DNA of 64,000 nucleotides from the NCBI RefSeq assembly GCF_014633365.1, contig NC_068346.1, forward strand, positions 15,893,030 to 15,957,029. The letters are read 5' to 3'. Within the stretch, counting starts at the first letter, position 1. Every line of letters starts with the position of its first letter. A program made the translations under genes and the position numbers. This DNA is from Diospyros lotus (lineage: Eukaryota > Streptophyta > Magnoliopsida > Ericales > Ebenaceae). The notes below the pieces were generated by a model, which had not been told where the DNA came from, did no database searches, and saw only the letters and a list, made by a program, of their open reading frames with translations. This document shows positions 43,750 through 57,100 of this stretch, piece after piece.

Positions 43750-46257
43750 ATGGAGCAGGCGGCGGCTGAAGCGAGGAGCTCTTTCAAAATGACCAAAAGG
43801 CCATTTACTCAGAAGGCAGGTAGAGCCAAAGACATATTAGAGTTAGTTCATAGTGATGTTTGTGGTCCAATGACTACACCTGCTAGAGGAGGTTACGAGT
43901 ACTTCATCACATTTACGGATGACCACACTCGTTTTGGTTATATTTATCTGATGAGGCGCAAGTCTGATTCTTTTGATAAATTCAAAGAGTTTAAGGCTGA
44001 AGTGGAGCGTCAAACAGGTAAATTGATCAAAATTTTGAGGTCAGACCGTGGTGGAGAGTACCTTCTTGGAGAGTTTAAGGACTACTTAGTACATCACGGT
44101 ATAGTTTCTCAATTGACTGCGCCTGGGACCCCCCAGCAGAACGGAGTCAGTGAGAGAAGGAACAGGACTCTAATGGAGATGGTCAGAAGCATGATGAGCC
44201 ATGCATCTCTTCCTATTTCCTTTTGGGGATATGCCTTAGAAACGGCGGCATACATTCTGAACTTGGTACCTTCCAAGTCTGTACCTAGGACACCCTATGA
44301 GATGTGGACGGGACGAAAGCCCAGTCTAAACCATCTCAAGATATGGGGTTGTCCAGCTTATGTATTGACTAAGGGGAGTAAGTTGGAACCAAGGTCAGAA
44401 TTATGCTACTTCATAGGATATCCAAAAGGCACTCGTGGTGGATATTTCTATTATCCTAAGGAGCAGAAAGTACTAATTAGTACTCATGCTAGATACTTGG
44501 AGGATGATCAGAGTATGTCCACTAAGGGTTCAAGCAGAGTAGAACTAGATGAGAAGTTATCTTTTGAACAAACTTCAGGTACATCTAGTGTCCCAATTGA
44601 GGAACCAAAAGAGACACAACCGAGTGTTTCTATACGCACGGAGCCTCGTCGTAGTGGGAGGGAAACTAAAGTTCCTGATAGATGGACAGGAGAAGCTTTC
44701 GAGCTAGTCTCTGACAATCAGGAACAAGATCCTACTAGATACGAGGAGGCTGTCCTTGATGTCGATGTAGACAAGTGGCGCCTTGCAATGGATGCCGAGA
44801 TTGAGTCTATGCATCTCAATCAGGTTTGGGATCTTGTAGCTACACCTGAAGGGGTAAAACCCATAGGGTGTAAGTGGGTATACAAGAGGAAAAGGGGAGC
44901 GGATGGAAAGGTGCAAACCTTTAAAGCAAGGTTGGTTGCAAAAGGATTTACTCAGAAAGAAGGGATCGATTATGAGGAAACCTTTTCACCGGTAGCCATG
45001 CTTAAGTCCATTCGCATACTCCTTGCCATAGCATGTCATTATGACTATGAGATATGGCAAATGGATGTTAAGACGGCCTTTCTTAATGGCCATCTTAGTG
45101 AAGACATCTATATGTCCCAACCAGAAGGCTATGTTGTGAAAGGCCAAGATCACATGGTCTGCAAGCTTAAGAAGTCCATTTATGGACTTAAGCAGGCATC
45201 AAGGGCATGGAACAAACGTTTTGATGAGTCTATAAAGTCTTATGGATTTATTCCAAACGTAGATGAACCATGCGTGTATAAGAAAACAAATGGTGAAAAG
45301 GTGTCTTTTCTGGTGTTATATGTTGATGACATTCTCATCATAGGAAATGATGTAGGGATGTTGTCATCAATAAAGATTTGGCTATCAAGTCAATTTAGCA
45401 TGAAAGATATGGGAGAAGCTAGTTACATTCTCGGTATAAAGCTTCTTAGAGATAGGAAGCAGAGAATGTTAGGTTTATCCCAATCTTCTTATATTGATAA
45501 GATATTGGTCAGGTTCAGTATGGATCAGTGTAAAGGGGCATTAATTCCTTTTAGACACGGATTGGGCTTATCTTCCAGGGACTGTCCCAAGACAGAGGAA
45601 GAAAAGGCGCGCATGAGTAGGATTCCTTATGCTTCAGCTGTAGGAAGTCTCATGTATGCCATGCTGTGTACCAGGTCAGATATCTGCTTTGCTGTAGGCA
45701 TGATAAGCAGATTTCAGTCAAATCCAGGGGAAGCACATTGGCAGGCTGTAAAGCATATACTCAAGTACCTTAAGGCTACTAAGGATTATATGCTAGTCTA
45801 CAGAGCTGATGACTTAGTTCCAGTAGGCTACACAGACTCAGATTTTCAGGCTGATAAGGATGAAAGAAAATCCACTAGTGGATATGTTTTCACCTTGTCT
45901 GGAGGAGCTATTTCATGGCGGAGTATCAAGCAATCTTGTATTGCTGATTCCACCATGGAAGCTGAGTATGTAGCAGCATCAGAGGCGTCCAAGGAAGCAG
46001 TTTGGCTCCGAAAGTTCCTTATGGAACTAGGAGTTGTACCACATGTGGAAAAGCCTATTATACTCTATTGTGACAACACCGGAGCAGTGTCACAATGCAA
46101 AGAACCAAGGAACCACAGAAAGGGCAAGCATATTGAGAGGAAGTACCACCTCATTCGGGAGTTCATCCAGAAGAATGAGATAGTGGTGGACCAGATATCT
46201 ACATCAAACAATCTAGCGGATCCTTTCACCAAGCCTTTGGCAGAGAAGGTCTTTTGA
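43750..46257 (+). CDS. pol: Ty1/copia integrase, reverse transcriptase and RNase H polyprotein
   Basis: 835 uninterrupted codons. The integrase core is visible as [22 protein letters not shown] and [10 protein letters not shown]. The N-terminal HHCC finger that precedes K-M-T-K-R-P-F is gone with gag and protease. RT has [19 protein letters not shown] and the catalytic Y-V-D-D at 45319-45330 (residues 524-527). RNase H has G-Y-T-D-S-D-F and D-N-T-G-A-V. The ATG at 43750 is the first available and may not be the natural start, because the upstream M-E-Q-A-A-A-E-A part does not resemble copia proteins. The element would depend on Gag from elsewhere. Confidence 0.88.
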   Translation: MEQAAAEARSSFKMTKRPFTQKAGRAKDILELVHSDVCGPMTTPARGGYEYFITFTDDHTRFGYIYLMRRKSDSFDKFKEFKAEVERQTGKLIKILRSDRGGEYLLGEFKDYLVHHGIVSQLTAPGTPQQNGVSERRNRTLMEMVRSMMSHASLPISFWGYALETAAYILNLVPSKSVPRTPYEMWTGRKPSLNHLKIWGCPAYVLTKGSKLEPRSELCYFIGYPKGTRGGYFYYPKEQKVLISTHARYLEDDQSMSTKGSSRVELDEKLSFEQTSGTSSVPIEEPKETQPSVSIRTEPRRSGRETKVPDRWTGEAFELVSDNQEQDPTRYEEAVLDVDVDKWRLAMDAEIESMHLNQVWDLVATPEGVKPIGCKWVYKRKRGADGKVQTFKARLVAKGFTQKEGIDYEETFSPVAMLKSIRILLAIACHYDYEIWQMDVKTAFLNGHLSEDIYMSQPEGYVVKGQDHMVCKLKKSIYGLKQASRAWNKRFDESIKSYGFIPNVDEPCVYKKTNGEKVSFLVLYVDDILIIGNDVGMLSSIKIWLSSQFSMKDMGEASYILGIKLLRDRKQRMLGLSQSSYIDKILVRFSMDQCKGALIPFRHGLGLSSRDCPKTEEEKARMSRIPYASAVGSLMYAMLCTRSDICFAVGMISRFQSNPGEAHWQAVKHILKYLKATKDYMLVYRADDLVPVGYTDSDFQADKDERKSTSGYVFTLSGGAISWRSIKQSCIADSTMEAEYVAASEASKEAVWLRKFLMELGVVPHVEKPIILYCDNTGAVSQCKEPRNHRKGKHIERKYHLIREFIQKNEIVVDQISTSNNLADPFTKPLAEKVF

Positions 46258-46339
46258 AGACACTTAGATGTCATAGGGGTGGGAACTTATGGATTTTGAA
46301 CTTATGGATTTTCATAGTCTTTGAGTGCAAGTGGGAGAT

Positions 46340-47827
46340 TGTTGGAAATGTATGCCCTAAAGACACGTTTTGTTTAATTTATGATAATGATGTTTCTTTT
46401 ATTCAGTTTATGGCACATATATTATTTGCATTTAATTGTTGGAAAGGTGTCCATGCTATTAAGTAAGTGATTCATGTGATGGGTCGTTCTTCACAGTTAG
46501 GCATGAATCATGGGTACTTAATAAGCAAGAAAATATAACTCTTGATCTTTTGATAGAACTGGGCATTCTATCATGATAAGATCATTGTGCAATAGATCCT
46601 AATGGAGGATGGCTTGCCTTAGCCAGTAAACAGTCCGTTTACTCTAATTGTACAAGCGCATTTGGAATGCGTAGAGTGGACCTGTGATAGAAGCTAATGA
46701 CAAAGTACTAATTATCATGGAGCTAGTCTATCACTGCTACTACGTGGACGAGTACTCTAATACTTGAGTATTAGTTGGTGGTCTAGTGAACCTAGAGCTA
46801 TATTCTTAGATTCATTGTAGGTGAGGTCTATCAAAGATCAATATCCTTTTGAGTTGGGAGTATGGTTTCTAATTAGCTAAGACAGACTAATACAAGATAG
46901 TTTCTATGATTCACCCCCTTGTGATTGTCCAAGAATAATCGAATAATCCAGGGCCCTGGGAACGTGACTTAAGAGTGTGTGCTTCTGGGTAGCTCCCAGT
47001 GATAAGCAAGTACATTCGAGTAGTCACGGATTATTGGACTAGTGATCTAAGGATGGTAGAAGTCATTTAGAAAGGTGTTAGTACATTATTCCTTTCTAAA
47101 TGATGGGTGTTACGCAGAGGGGTATTTTCGTCATTACACTAGTAGGTCAAAGACATGGCATATTCAAAATTATTCGTGGGGTCAGTGTTACCATATGGTG
47201 ATAGTTGGAACACTTAGAATGACAAAATATAGCTACTAGGTAGCAGGGATATTTTGGTCATTTTAGTAGCCGTGAATAATTTGTCTTTTGGTCCCCGGGG
47301 TAGCTCGATGTAACTCATGTATTTTTTAATACATTTGGCTTGTTGGATGAATTACATTGAGAGAGAATTATTTTATTCAGAATGGTCCATTGGGCTAGAA
47401 TAAAATAATAGTTCATTAGGGTTTTTAATTAATTAATTGGGCTAACCCAATTAGAAAATTAATTAAAAGATCTTGGCCCATTAGGGTTTGGCCCACTAGG
47501 GTTTTAACCCTAGGGTTCTCCCTATATATATCTCTCTTTAGTTGTTTTTTCATTGAAGTCGTTTTTCATTCTTCTTCACCGAAGAAAGGCCACGAGTTCG
47601 AGTCATACTCCGGAAGATCGAAAGGGTGCGTTTGAGTTCTGATGCGACGAAGTCGAAGGCTAGCAGGACAGCCGTCGTCTCCACAACGCGAAGAAGCTCC
47701 CATCGCTCCATTCCGTCCGGTAATCCGCCGCAAAAGTAAGTCTCCTAGATTCTTATCAATACGAGGAACGGTTTTGATTTTAAAACGCTTCCGCTGCATG
47801 CTTTGTTTCCTCGTTCATGATCCTTCA
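46340..47827 (+). repeat. Copia 3' LTR
   Basis: Directly follows the polypurine tract AGTGGGAGAT. It equals the 5' LTR except for a few single-base changes, which points to a recent insertion. Confidence 0.9.
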
Positions 47828-47832
47828 AGCAT

Positions 47833-50099
47833 ATCATTCCTCATATCTATCCCAAAATTTTTATTCATCTATCTCGAATGAGATTCATCATAAACATCAA
47901 ATGCAAAAGCTAAGAATTGAACCTTAATCTTTAACATTAACCAATAACAAGGTTATATATCATCACTCTTCAAAACATTCAGAATTCAAAATAGCAGAAC
48001 TTTAAATACATAGGCAGCATAAATGTATAACCATTACATCATGCACTTTGCTAAGTCTCATTACATGCTTCTTTCATCATCGTTTTTGTTACAATCTTCA
48101 TATGGAACGTTTGAATATTTCAGGGACAAAATCCAGATTAGATGATGAATCATTTAAATAAGGGTATAAATATCATATTTTGTGCATGTATGCAAAATGC
48201 AAAATGTCCTCATTCCTTTCATTTGAGCCGACCACACCTTAATGTTACTCTCAATTTTTACGGCTTCCTTACCATATCGAGGTGTATGGGTGCACCCTTA
48301 GGGGAGTAGCGATGTCAGCCTATACTCTCAAACATATGCGATGCATGATTAATAATATCATCGTGAGCATATGCATATTTCATCATTATGACATATAAAT
48401 GCAATCTACATGATATACAACATAACAAGGAACGTTAACATGATAAAACCATTTACATAAAACCAGGTTTAGGGTAGAACAACTTACCTCAATGTATCTC
48501 AAAATATCTTGATTCTCGTGCAAGGCTTCTGATGTACTCAATTTACAATCTCAACGTACCCTGATCATCATATTTATTCAAGAATATCAATATTTTATTG
48601 TTCTTAATTTTTTCATAATTTTCCTCTATTTCTTCCTATTTTTTCTTAATAATTCCACATTAAACAAATTCTCAAACATTATCCCAATTTTTTCACTACC
48701 AAAATTCATAAAAATAATTTCTAAGAAAAACCACTTACCTTGATTTAGCCTCTCAGGCTTCCTCGATATGCATGCCTTGACCTCAAAATGCGAGCCCCGA
48801 TAAGTTCCTGACTTCCGCATGCTCCTTTAACTCTAAATTAATTCCTAGAATTTTTTAAATTTTTCGGAAGTTTTTTTTCCTATTTTTCTCTATTTTTTTT
48901 CTCATTTTCTTCCATTTCTTTTCCTTTTTCCTTTCCTTCTCTTTTTTTTTTTTCTTTTTATCATCATCATCTTCTTCTTCTTCCCTACTTCTCCCCTGCA
49001 CAGGCACAACGTTCGGTCGCCACCATAGGCATCGCCGGCCTCCTCCATGCGCTGCCCCTCCTCTGCCACTACCCATGATAGCAGACCAGTTGCTGCAAGC
49101 TAGCGACTATGGCCACTGCTTTCTGTTGCAGCCCGTTCTGGACACCGTCGCGGCTACCTCCAGCCACTAGCATCGACTCCCAACTCTCTCTCGACCATTT
49201 GCTCACTGCCATTGGTCGTTTGTTCTTCATTTCCTTTTTCCCCTTCCATCTCATTCTCTCTACTTCCTTTATTTATAGGAAATACACCGCCTCTCCATTG
49301 ACTCCTCCTGACTTACCCATCACTCTTCCATCACTTCTTGCAACCCACTTGCAAGAAAACTTAGCTATTAAGCTTCATAGTATGGCCATCACACACACAC
49401 ACACACGCAGATATATATATATATATATATTACACATCACATTAATTGCTTCAATCTTCTCCAAACCTACTGAATCTACCTTTATACCAATTTATAGCCC
49501 ATTGATTTGTTTCCTCTACCACGCGCATACATATATATATATACATATTATATATAACACCATAATATAAGGGAATTTATATATTAAAACTCAAATTTCA
49601 TCCTTATTTCATTTGGGTAATTCTCTAATTGCAATTAGACCTTTAAATATCAAATTAATTTGCATTGCGATACCTAAAATGCAAAATTAATAACTCAAGG
49701 CTTACTCATTAAGGACGATTTTGCCTCTGCACCCTCACAGGACCTTTGTTTCATCCTGAAACCACTTTAGGATTGATCCTTACATAAAATCGGAGCCCTC
49801 TCAGGGTTTCGTTGACTTACCGGAGGTCCCCTACGACAATTCAATTTTTCAGCCTGAATCACAGCTATATCGAAAACTATTTCCTATTCGATTTCTTTAG
49901 ATGCCATAAATCCTATTTCAGGATGCTTGTGAATTCCATATCTTTTTTGTAATTATCTAAGCCCCAGGTTATTCCCTCCAGCTGATTTGGTCACTCGAAA
50001 CTAGAAAAATTACTTTAAAATCACTAAACTTCATGAAAAATTCACTCATAGCCCAAGATAAATTACACTTGAGTCCTTTGAAAATTCTCGAGTATTACA
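47833..50099 (+). repeat. Solo LTR in the LINE, right piece
   Basis: Continues the LTR that began at 41633 and ends GAGTATTACA before the LINE resumes. It has a pyrimidine-rich tract at 48850-48990 and TA/CA dinucleotide runs near 49388-49440 and 49530-49550. Its last 350 bases resemble those of the LTRs at 51189 and 61462 (for example the GACGAT/GTCGAT block followed by a CAGCTRTAYYGAAAACT word). No internal region or second LTR is present. The 153-codon frame at 49109-49570 is low complexity and not a gene. Confidence 0.75.
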
Positions 50100-51188
50100 T
50101 TAGGCACATTCTATTTAGCATGGGAGATGATAAAGCGTCAGGGCCTAATGGCTTCACGGTCAAGTTCTTTAAGAGAGCTTGGGAAATGATGGGATCCGAT
50201 GTGGTGCAGGTTGTTAGGAATTTCTTTGCTACAGGGTGTTTATTGGGAGAGGTCAACTTAGTCCTCAATGTTTCCTATCTGGAGTCTCCAGCCTAGTTTA
50301 GGTCGATACCATGCTGTAATGTTGTATACAAAATCATTTCAAAGATCTCGACTAATAGGCTAAAAATAGTGCTTCCTGGCTTATTTGATAAGTCCCAAGA
50401 AACTTTTGTGCTAGGCCAATCCATAGGAGATAATGTCTTATTGGCCCAAGAGTTAGTGCATCAATGCCATCTTTATAGGGGCTAACCAAGGCGTGCTATG
50501 AAAGTTGACATGGCAATGGCTTACGATTTGATGGAGTGGGATTTTCTTTTAGCGATCCTTCAGTTGATGAACTTTTCGCCACAATTCTGTGGTTGGATTC
50601 GAGAGTGTGTTCCCACTCTCTGCTTCTCGATCAAGATAAATGGCCAATTGCATGGGGTTTTTTGGGGAGGTAAGGGCTTAAGGCAAGGAGACTTGTTATC
50701 ACCTTATTTATTTGTGCTGGTCATGCAAGTATCATAGGGTATGGTCAACCGATATGATAAATCTCTCGAATTTAAGCTTCATTGGAGATTTGAGCAATCC
50801 AGGATGATGATGCTCATGTTTGTTGATGACATGTTACTGTTCTCACATGGAGATGTTGCATCCATAAGAATCCTCAAATAGTGCTTGGGGAAATTTGTCT
50901 AATGTCTAGTTCGTGTTAACCCCGCGAAGAGTGATTGTTTTATTTCTTGTTAGGATGAGGCCTTAGGGAGAATTTATTCCTTGCTTCAGAGTTCTGTAGA
51001 GGTCAGCTCCCCATGAGATATCTAGGTGTCCCCCTGTTATCGACGAAGTTAGCCTATAGGGATTATAAACCCATCTTGGATAAAGTTAGGAGTCAGGTGT
51101 GCTTGTGGTGTAGTCGGTCATTGTCCTTCTGGGGCAGACTTTTGTTAGCTCATTCGGTCCTTACCATGATTTACCTGTATTAGGCATC
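50100..51188 (+). pseudogene. LINE ORF2 part 2: reverse transcriptase
   Basis: It continues exactly from 41632 with R-H-I-L-F-S-M-G-D-D-K-A-S-G-P-N-G-F, the plant L1 RT signature. Then come K-V-D-M-A-M-A-Y-D-L-M-E-W-D-F, G-L-R-Q-G-D-L-L-S-P-Y-L-F and the catalytic box F-V-D-D-M-L-L-F near 50819-50842 (usual F-A-D-D). Later frames give the R-Y-L-G-V-P-L region. Several stops and frameshifts are present. It stops at GGCATC where the next LTR element inserts. Confidence 0.85.
51184..51188. repeat. Target-site duplication GCATC, left copy
   Basis: GCATC precedes LTR start TGTAACACCCC and recurs at 60542-60546 after the other LTR's end. Confidence 0.9.
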
Positions 51189-53610
51189 TGTAACACCCCG
51201 TCTCGCCAGGCGTGTCACTATAAGGGTATTCCCGGGATTTCTTTTTTTTTTTTTTTTTTTTTCTTTAAGTTACACACGCGCGGTATTTCAAGAACAATCT
51301 TCATATGCAGAAACAAAACCCCGCGAACCCCAGTCTTGCCCGTTTAACTATCAAGATCAATAATCTTAAACTAAACGAGTCTTAATACAACGCAGCGGAT
51401 ACACTAATACCAAAACACCATTGTATTTCCATAGCAAAATACTTAATACAGATCAAATGATAAAATCGCTATTATACAACTGTTCATTTACAACCTGAAA
51501 TACATACTAAAGCCTCCAAACGTTACAACGACTAACAAACTAAGCACCATTGGCCCTCAACCGGCCACATCCTTGCCTTCGCAGCAGTCCCTGGCTGGAA
51601 CATTAAACGTTCCAGGGGCATAACCCAGATTAGATGATAAACATCTAAGTGAAGGTATGAAACAGTTATACTATGCATGAAAGACATACGAACATGACAT
51701 ACTGTACGACAACATGCAAGATACGTCTAACTCGAGATATCACCTTGACATACTTAATCCCTCGAATGTCCCACTGTGACACACGTTCACCTGGTCCAAC
51801 GTTAATCCCTCGAGTGCACCGTCGTGACACCCGTTCACCTGGTTTAACATTATTCCCTCGAGTGCCCCAGTGTGACACCCGTTCACCTGGATTAACATTG
51901 TCCCAATCTCAAGTAGACCTCATCCCGCCCCATACGGACCCAACGATGCAATTTAAATGATATGAAAATTACACGCCATGCACCAACATTTTAAAATAAA
52001 ACAGTTAATGCAATGTAGCAAATACCGACACAATGATCATAAGCAAAAGCCTTGTAAAACAATCTATGTCTAGGAGGGTATAACCGCTCACTAGAGCTCA
52101 CCACAGGCACCTAAAAACACTTCCAAGACAAGGAAAAGTTGGAATCAAACCACTCACCTTGAACGAATTTGGATTGCCTCGATCCTTGTGCACGGCCTCG
52201 ATTTGCGTGCCAAACCCCAAATACTTGAACTTGTACTCAACCTCAAGCCAAGATACTTCCTAAACATCATATTTAATTAAGGAAGCATTAAAATCTATTT
52301 TCCTCAAATTTTTCATAATTTCCTCTATTTTCTCCCAATTTTCACTTCAATAATTCCAAAATAATTATTTCCTTAGTTATTTTCCAAAATATTTCAACAC
52401 AATAATTCCTAAAATAAATTAACAAAAATACTGAAAGAAAAATACCCAAATGCCCCTATCACACGCGCCCTCACGCGCCTGGCGCGTGTCTGCGCGTGGA
52501 AGCTGGCGCGTGCAGCCACGCGCGTCGTCTTCCTCCTCAAGACCGGTCACCGGCGGTTGCTCCGATGGCTGCAAAACTGGTACCCCCTTGAAGCCCTTGG
52601 AGAATCGATCCAGATGGTACCATTTTTAGGCCGAAAGGCCACCGGAAAGTGGCCCAAACGGCCAGTTGCAGGTCGACGGTGGCGGACCGCCTCCAACCCT
52701 CGGCCAAGCTTCAATCGGCCTCTACACTTGACGAAAATGCTTCTAAAGCCTCCCAAAATCTTCCTTGATGCCTCGCGACCAAAAGCCCTTTATTCACTCT
52801 CCCGAAACCATTCAAAAACTCGATCGATTTGAAGCCCAAAAATCAAAACCCGCGGCCTCCTTTTATACTCGAAATCCGGCCAAAATCCGGCCAATCACCG
52901 GCCACAACTTGGCCTACAAGCAACCCACCGCCGTATACGACCTCCCCCAGCTCCTCCCCGGCCGTCCCATCGCCGGATTCGGCCTCCACGTGCGAAGATT
53001 TGCGGCGGGCGTTTTGCTGCGTTCACACTATTACATTTTTGATTTATTACACTTCCACCCCCTACTTTCATCAAATGCCATTTTTCTTCTTTCCATGATA
53101 CCCCTGATAAATCCAACTACACCATTAAGACCCTCAAGACTAGCACTCTTCATTTGGTCCTTGAAACTTCTGAAAAATTACTGTTTTGACCTCCCTCGGG
53201 TAAATTTAGAAAACTGCACTTAGGCCCGACTGATTGATTTGACCTTAAATCTATTCAATTTAATCCGAAATCTCTTAAGGGTTGTTCTATACATAAAATA
53301 TTAGTCCTCAACATGCTCCGTTGACTTTTCGGATGTCTCCTACGTCGATTTGGTTTTCCTCAGCCCGGTCAACAGCTGTACCGAAAACTGTTCCTGATCC
53401 AATTTATTTCATCACTAAAAATCATAATTCGAATCACCTGTCGATATTATACCATTTTCCTTGGCTATCTAAGGTCCGGGGTACTCCCTCGAGCCACTTT
53501 GGTCTTTTAAGACTGCAATAGTGTGTCCTAAAGCCTTATTCTTTTGATAATTCCACTTGTACCATTCATCAAATATTATTTATGACCTCAAATCATTCCT
53601 GGGTATTACA
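51189..53610 (-). repeat. 3' LTR of the LARD-like element
   Basis: 2422 bp, TGTAACACCCC to GGGTATTACA. It has a 21-T run at 51242-51262 and three 47-bp tandem units at about 51757-51902. A cluster of CGCGTG/CACGCG words lies at 52465-52530 and a GC-rich stretch at 52540-53000. Open frames here (up to 152 codons) are reproduced in the other LTR and show no protein family. Confidence 0.92.
51757..51902. repeat. Three-unit tandem repeat (about 47 bp) in LARD LTR
   Basis: The words CCCTCGA and GTTCACCTGG recur together three times, with GTGACAC between them. The same array is in the second LTR at about 58690-58835. Confidence 0.8.
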
Positions 53611-53964
53611 TTCTCCCCCCCTTAGGAAATTTCGTCCTCGAAATTTTGTCCGTGACGATTGTATCACCACCGGTGTTAATGACTCCCAAATGTAATGCCT
53701 TATATACCATTTCTAGTTCCTAGTAATCATTCATAACTTTTATCTCCATAGGGTTTGGGTTTACCAGACTCATTTCTGATCTTCCAGAATATCCCGTTGT
53801 AGCTCTATACCTACGGCTACGCGAATCCCAAAATAATTTATAAAATCCAATATCACTTATAACTGGGTCCTCAAAACCTATTTTATTTGACTAATAATTC
53901 TCCCAACCACTCTTATGTTAATGCATATGTCATGATCATGCAAAGATTGAACTAGCTTGGATGC

Positions 53965-54180
53965 CATTTTTGCACAGAATTTGATAATATTGAATTTACC
54001 CAGCTACCATCATTGCACAGAAATTGATAACATTGAACTTACCCATCTGCCATCATTGCACAGAAATTGATAACATTGAACTTACCCATCTGCCATTATT
54101 GCACAGAAATTGATAACATTAACCTTACCCAGCTGTCATGATTGCACAGAAATTGATAATATTGAATGAACTCAACGTAT
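53965..54180. repeat. 43-bp tandem array, about five units
   Basis: TTGCACAGAAATTGATAA recurs at about 53970, 54013, 54056, 54099 and 54143, each followed by a T-G-A-A-C-T-T-A-C-C-C-like tail. The units are adjacent with no unique spacers, so it is a tandem repeat and not a CRISPR-type array. Confidence 0.85.
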
Positions 54181-57100
54181 CTTTCTCAATTATCATTACC
54201 TTGGTTGCATATTAACTTTAAAAAAAATAACTTCTTAGCCTCTTACAGCTGGTCATGCAAATTATCCATTTAGGTATCTCAAAACACAATTTCTTTTACT
54301 GGAACCTAACATCCTGACATGTTACTATTTCTCTTTCAAACACCATCCATCAATCAAATCAATTTATCTCAACGCAGAATTCTCGTGTCGTTTCAATTTA
54401 TTGACAACATTCCCTTTTTATGTACGTCCATCACTTGTGACTCCTCAACCTAGTACCGCCAAATGCTTTACTTCAACTAAACGGTGCTTTCCATATTCTT
54501 CCACATGAGAAACAATTTTTCTATTGAGTTAAACAAGATTCCTCTTATCCTTGATTCTTGGAATAGATTTAATCTCGTTCCTCCCTAGGCGATCTACTTT
54601 TCATACTACTTCCTTAAATGAAAACCTTATTGAATAACCTTTGATTCTTACCGAGTCTTTAGCAAAACCTAGCATAACTTTAATAGCTTGACCTACTGTC
54701 TTTTAACCCAAATAAAATTTCCTTAGTGGAATTGGAAACTCACGTCTTCTTTTATAACAACTCACTCATATGTTTTCTCAAAATCGCAACATGTTTCTTG
54801 GAAAGAGCAACACTTTTGTTTACTTACCAACATATAACTTACCACATCCTCATGTTGATTTTGTCTCTTTTAAAGATCAACTCATGTTTTCGAGAGTATC
54901 AAGATATACCTATTGTTGCTTCAATCTTTTTATATCACCAAAAGTAAAATTTGAGACAACTAAATAGAGCCTATTGCTCACAATTTCTGGGGCGCGTAAT
55001 ATTAAATACACTACCAAAACCAGGTAAATAATCGTAATTAAATTCTTCCAAAGGCCATATCAAAAAAAAAAAAAAACAATTGTTCCACCATTTGCTTAAT
55101 CTGGAAGCAACTCCACAACATATGTCTATACCAAGGACTATTCTACCTCGACCTAGGAGCATAATTATTATTTCATCACAACTCCTGAATTCCCAGGCTA
55201 ACTAATCATTTCTTAGTAACCTTAACTTCACGAATTTCTGTCGTGAATGAAATTATCCTAGAAGAATCCTTAACATCTTGCCAGATTTTGTTTTGTCACT
55301 TGAGATTACTTTTCCTTCTTTCGATTTTTTTTTTTATTATCGACTACCATATTCCACATAGCAATTAACCTGCTTAGGTCATCTTCCAATCCTTCTACCT
55401 TTCAATAATGATTTAGGGATCCTACCACGATGCTCTGGTCCCTAGGAACTTGGACTCTAAACCTTACATAACATCCTCAGTGTTGCCCCAAACTTTGGCA
55501 CCTGACTGTCTCCACAGTTCACTGTGTTGCTTCGATTTGTAGGTATCACACCCCAAATCGCGAGCCAACCACCAGTCCTCTGCCTTGGTCCTTAGGCTCA
55601 GATCCATTGTTACAAACCAACACCAATGGTGTTATTGTTATGCTTAGAATTCCTCATTCTATCTCTGAGAGCTACAGTGGTTCTATTGGTACTAATCCAA
55701 CTCCCTGATCTTTTGGCTTCCTAATGTTCTTTTCCAGAGTAACACTCAATCGTATCGAGCACCCTTATCCTAACCATTCCTAAGACTTCGGATTTCTTTC
55801 CCACAATTTAATCTCTTTTACTTTCCAAATTTGTTACGCATGTGACGGAACCTCACGCTCCTATTGCTGCTCTTGCAGACGTTCATAATTTATCAAACAC
55901 TCCAGCATCAATTGTATTTCCAGTTTATCATTTTTTTCTTTTAAACTTATACTAGATCGTTCAACCATATTCTCGTCACTGCCATATGCTTAATCTATCA
56001 CAAGATTGGTTTAGAAATTTCATTCTCCTTATATGTTTATTCCACGATTGACACTCATTATGCAGGTCATTATGTCAATCATTCCTATTTCTTTGAATCT
56101 ATTAGGACCAACTTCAATTTTGCTAAGACCTAATCAAATCCCAAGATATCTTTACGAGCTTAATCAAGCTTTAGCAAGCCTATCTCATTGCTCGGTGCCT
56201 TAAAACTCAAACCAAGACTTTTGTGACTACCCCTCAGTCCTTAATAATTATCATTATGCTAACTATTTTCTTTTGAGTTTTGAATCTTCTTAAATCGGTT
56301 AGGGTCATTTCAAGCTTAAAATAACTTCGTCTCCATAAGTTGAAATATCTTTTTATCTCCAAGTGTATACAATACGCGTAAATCTTCCTTAGAAACATCA
56401 TAGTTAAACTCATAATTCTCTTATCCCAAATTTTTTAATCTCCAAGATTCATCACGAATCTCTAATCTATCGTTGATCCGTACAATCTCAAGATCATCAA
56501 GTAAGGTTTCATTTTGCAAATTCTCTATAAACCAAAAGATTCTTTCAAATTTCCAAGGGAAAATTCTAATACCTAAAACATGCGAACTTCACGTTTCGTA
56601 ACCTAATAGTTTTCGGTCGTATCTCGACCTTAACTACAGCTGACTTACGGTCGTTCCCTCTTTGACTAGTAGTGACCATATGTAAGGGAAATAAGTTTAG
56701 ATCATACTCCAAAATTTTACTTGAAAGAGAAATCCTCATTGCCACCCAAAATCTGTTATCTAAATCTCCAGTTGCCACCAAGAAAACTTCCAAAACTCCG
56801 AAACAGGAATTTGATCCTCAGTCAATTCTGATTCGTTTTCCTTGTCAGATCCTAAACTAATATCCTTGATATAGCTCTTTCTTCTATAATTTCCCTAAAC
56901 TTTCACAAGACTCAAATTTACACCTTAACTTTCTTTGCCCTTGAATAACATATGAAACCATACACATACGACTCGTTCTTATGAGTCGTTTTCTTAAGGT
57001 AATATTTCCTTATTGTCATCAATTCCGATTTCTCTATCTCTATACCCTCATCAATAATTTCGGATTCCTAAAACCCTCAAATTCTATTTTCAAAAGCTTT

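Larger units (their letters stand above)
41719..47827 (+). mobile_element. Young Ty1/copia retrotransposon lacking gag and protease
   Basis: The LTRs are 41719-43206 and 46340-47827 (1488 bp each; I see about six base differences). The target duplication AGCAT is at 41714-41718 and 47828-47832. The primer site TGGTATCAGAGC (initiator tRNA-Met type) is at 43209-43220, and the polypurine tract AGTGGGAGAT ends at 46339. The internal region is short because gag and protease are missing, but integrase-RT-RNase H is open throughout. The domain order INT-RT-RH identifies Ty1/copia. Confidence 0.92.

Noticed and set aside
49109..49570. 153-codon frame with C-terminal repeats
   Set aside because: It runs through a solo LTR with CA and TA dinucleotide runs; the 'protein' follows simple sequence.
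52765..53223. 152-codon frame, repeated exactly at 59696-60154, looks like a duplicated gene
   Set aside because: Both lie at the same place in the two LTRs of the LARD-like element; the duplication is LTR identity. Composition is LTR-like and no domain is visible.
53965..54180. Possible CRISPR-like repeat array
   Set aside because: Units are directly adjacent with no unique spacers and the DNA is plant nuclear; it is a simple tandem repeat.
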